Assembly: GCF_000760935.2 (NCBI RefSeq)
Contig: NZ_CP049744.1
Span: 4,991,501-5,055,500 of the forward strand
Direction of reading: 5' to 3'
DNA length: 64,000 nt
Source of the DNA: Rhodococcoides fascians A25f
Lineage (GTDB): Bacteria > Actinomycetota > Actinomycetes > Mycobacteriales > Mycobacteriaceae
A program made the translations under genes and the position numbers. How positions within the stretch are numbered: position 1 is the first letter of the stretch; every line of letters starts with the position of its first letter. Shown here piece after piece: positions 60,429-64,000 of the stretch. The notes under the pieces were generated by a model. That model saw nothing but the letters and a program-made list of their open reading frames with translations. It was not told the DNA's origin and ran no database searches.

Positions 60429-60446
60429 GTCACCGAAACAGGTGAC
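60429..60446. other. stem-loop after dosS
   Basis: GTCACC-N6-GGTGAC, 15 bp beyond the dosS stop on the minus strand. No U-tract; may be an attenuator or mRNA-stability element between dosS and the USP genes. Confidence 0.4.
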
Positions 60447-60461
60447 GAACGGCAACACCCG

Positions 60462-62832
<2,371 letters not shown>

Positions 62833-62927
62833 AGCGACACCCCTCACCTGCGTCCAGGATGGGCGCCTCGACTTCCGAGACTACGGGTCTCCGGGGCTTG
62901 CGAGGGGATCTTTCGTCACCGACACAG

Positions 62928-62941
62928 AGGACCAAAGTCCC
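62928..62941. promoter_or_regulatory. DosR box
   Basis: Minus strand GGGACTTTGGTCCT matches 12 of 14 bases of the DosR core GGGACTWWAGTCCC. It lies between dosR and the divergent USP gene (96 and 90 bp away), fitting autoregulation and activation of the USP. Confidence 0.75.
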
Positions 62942-63030
62942 CGGTGTCAGGGATGTTGTCCTGCGGTGCACAGGCCGGTGGGAGGCGTCTGATGGAACTG
63001 TCCGACACCACGACCGAGGAGGTCGCTCCG

Positions 63031-63963
63031 ATGGGTTCACACCCGACTGTCGTCGGAGTCGACGGCTCAGCTGCAGCCTTGGACGCCGTGCGGTGGGCTG
63101 TTGCCTACGCCCGATTCCATAGTTCCGATCTGCTTCTCGTATCGGCGATCTCGCTGCCCAGAGCGCTTACCGGCGTGGGCATTCTCCCCGACAGCGTTGT
63201 CGAACAGTCGAGATCGGAGATCAGGGAAATCCTGGACGAAGCAGCGGCGCTCGCGGTCCGCGACAGTGCCACACACGGTGCGATCACCGTCGACACCGTG
63301 TCGGCCGAGGATTCGGCAGCGACCACCCTGCTCGAACTGTCGAAGAACTCGCGCATGATCGTGGTTGCCACCAGGGGCCTCGGCGGCACCGAGCAGAGAT
63401 CACTCGGGTCCATCGGCTTTGCCCTCACCACCCATGCTCGGTGCCCGGTCACGGTAGTGCGCGGCTGGTCAGCGGGTAACGTCGATCACGCGACCCTTCC
63501 GGTCGTCGTCGGTGTGGATGGAACCGAGGCGAGCGCGGCAGCACTGGCGCTGGCGTTCGAAGAGGCCGATGTTCGGTCGGTACCGCTGACCGCTGTGCAC
63601 TCTTGGTCCGACGCGGATCTCTCGGTCGGCTATCCGATTCGAGGGTTGGACTGGCCGGCCAATCGGCCCGCCGCCGCAGGCCAGCTGGCGCGGATACTCG
63701 AGCCGAACACCCACCGCCATCCATCGGTGTCGGTGCACACCGTGGTAGCCAAGGATCGTCCGGTGCATGCGGTCCTCGATCACGCGCAGGGCGCGCAATT
63801 GGTGGTGATGGGCAGCCACGGGCGCGGCGGCTACGGAGAGATGATGCTCGGCTCGACCAGTCGATCGGTCCTGGCGCACGCTCGTTGCCCGGTCGCCGTC
63901 GTCCCATCGCCCGCTCGCCGTCTCTCGCGGATCGGCGGGCGCGCCGATCCTGACCCCGGGTGA
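63031..63963 (+). CDS. tandem-domain universal stress protein
   Basis: 310 residues, two Usp domains: TVVGVDGSAAALDAVRWAV with ATRGLGGTEQRSLGSIGFAL, and VVVGVDGTEASAAAL with GSHGRGGYGEMMLGSTSRSV (complete ATP-binding motif in domain 2). A ~25-residue basic tail follows. ATG 63031 has GAGGAGG 8 nt upstream; ATG 62992 (GGGAGG) would add 13 residues. Divergent from dosR and behind the DosR box. Confidence 0.92.
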   Translation: MGSHPTVVGVDGSAAALDAVRWAVAYARFHSSDLLLVSAISLPRALTGVGILPDSVVEQSRSEIREILDEAAALAVRDSATHGAITVDTVSAEDSAATTLLELSKNSRMIVVATRGLGGTEQRSLGSIGFALTTHARCPVTVVRGWSAGNVDHATLPVVVGVDGTEASAAALALAFEEADVRSVPLTAVHSWSDADLSVGYPIRGLDWPANRPAAAGQLARILEPNTHRHPSVSVHTVVAKDRPVHAVLDHAQGAQLVVMGSHGRGGYGEMMLGSTSRSVLAHARCPVAVVPSPARRLSRIGGRADPDPG

Positions 63964-64000
63964 CCGAGCCCCGATGTCGGCAGTCGTCCGCCGGACGGGC

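Overview
High-GC actinobacterial chromosome. A mycolyltransferase of the antigen 85 type, a DosR/DosS pair very close to the mycobacterial one, alanine dehydrogenase beside an AldR-type regulator, and EthA-like monooxygenases point to a mycolate-containing member of the Mycobacteriales, most likely Rhodococcus or a close relative. No rRNA, tRNA, CRISPR array, transposase or phage gene was seen. All identifications come from reading the sequence and family recall; no database search was run.

Layout. 0-8 kb is housekeeping: an S9 peptidase, a SRAP protein, an alanine-type aminotransferase, a YibE/F membrane protein, and ald divergent from its Lrp/AsnC regulator. 8-11.7 kb holds two membrane-anchored Hsp70-like ATPases; a third paralogue lies at 31.2-32.5 kb. 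Between them, 11.9-29.8 kb, is the most unusual part: a 14-gene locus coding for a stand-alone carrier protein, an acyl-CoA-dehydrogenase-like flavoprotein, an aminoacyl-tRNA-synthetase-like amino acid:[carrier protein] ligase, a double alpha/beta-hydrolase with altered nucleophile elbows, a polysaccharide flippase, a condensation-domain-like protein, a DUF998 membrane protein, GH16 and GH2 glycosidases, three GT2 glycosyltransferases, a large polytopic membrane protein and a DUF1839 protein. I read it as a pathway that loads an amino acid on a carrier protein, oxidises it, and attaches it to an exported glycan or glycolipid. Its promoter regions share the motif AAACAATCT.

30-38 kb: an exo/endonuclease-phosphatase protein, a low-molecular-weight phosphatase, a STAS/anti-sigma/ABC-exporter operon, a tandem pair of CrcB fluoride-channel genes (the second divergent), a YdcF protein and a MerR-type regulator. 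39-47.6 kb: an oxidative catabolic island with two Baeyer-Villiger-type monooxygenases, a diiron ferritin-like protein, an SDR, two hydrolases, a ferredoxin-reductase and a TetR regulator; two promoters carry inverted repeats sharing GTCAATGGC. 48-55 kb: secreted lipase, CsbD-like protein, mycolyltransferase, NDH-2, and a DUF6153/DUF305 pair with a CsoR-like operator. 55-64 kb: a hypoxia/dormancy island with dosR-dosS, four double universal stress proteins (one frameshifted) and phosphoketolase, with DosR-box-like sequences.

Two structural themes recur. Many genes appear leaderless: a TANNNT hexamer lies 6-7 nt before the start codon. Several convergent gene pairs end in long palindromes, two of which share the same core and look like a dispersed bidirectional-terminator element.
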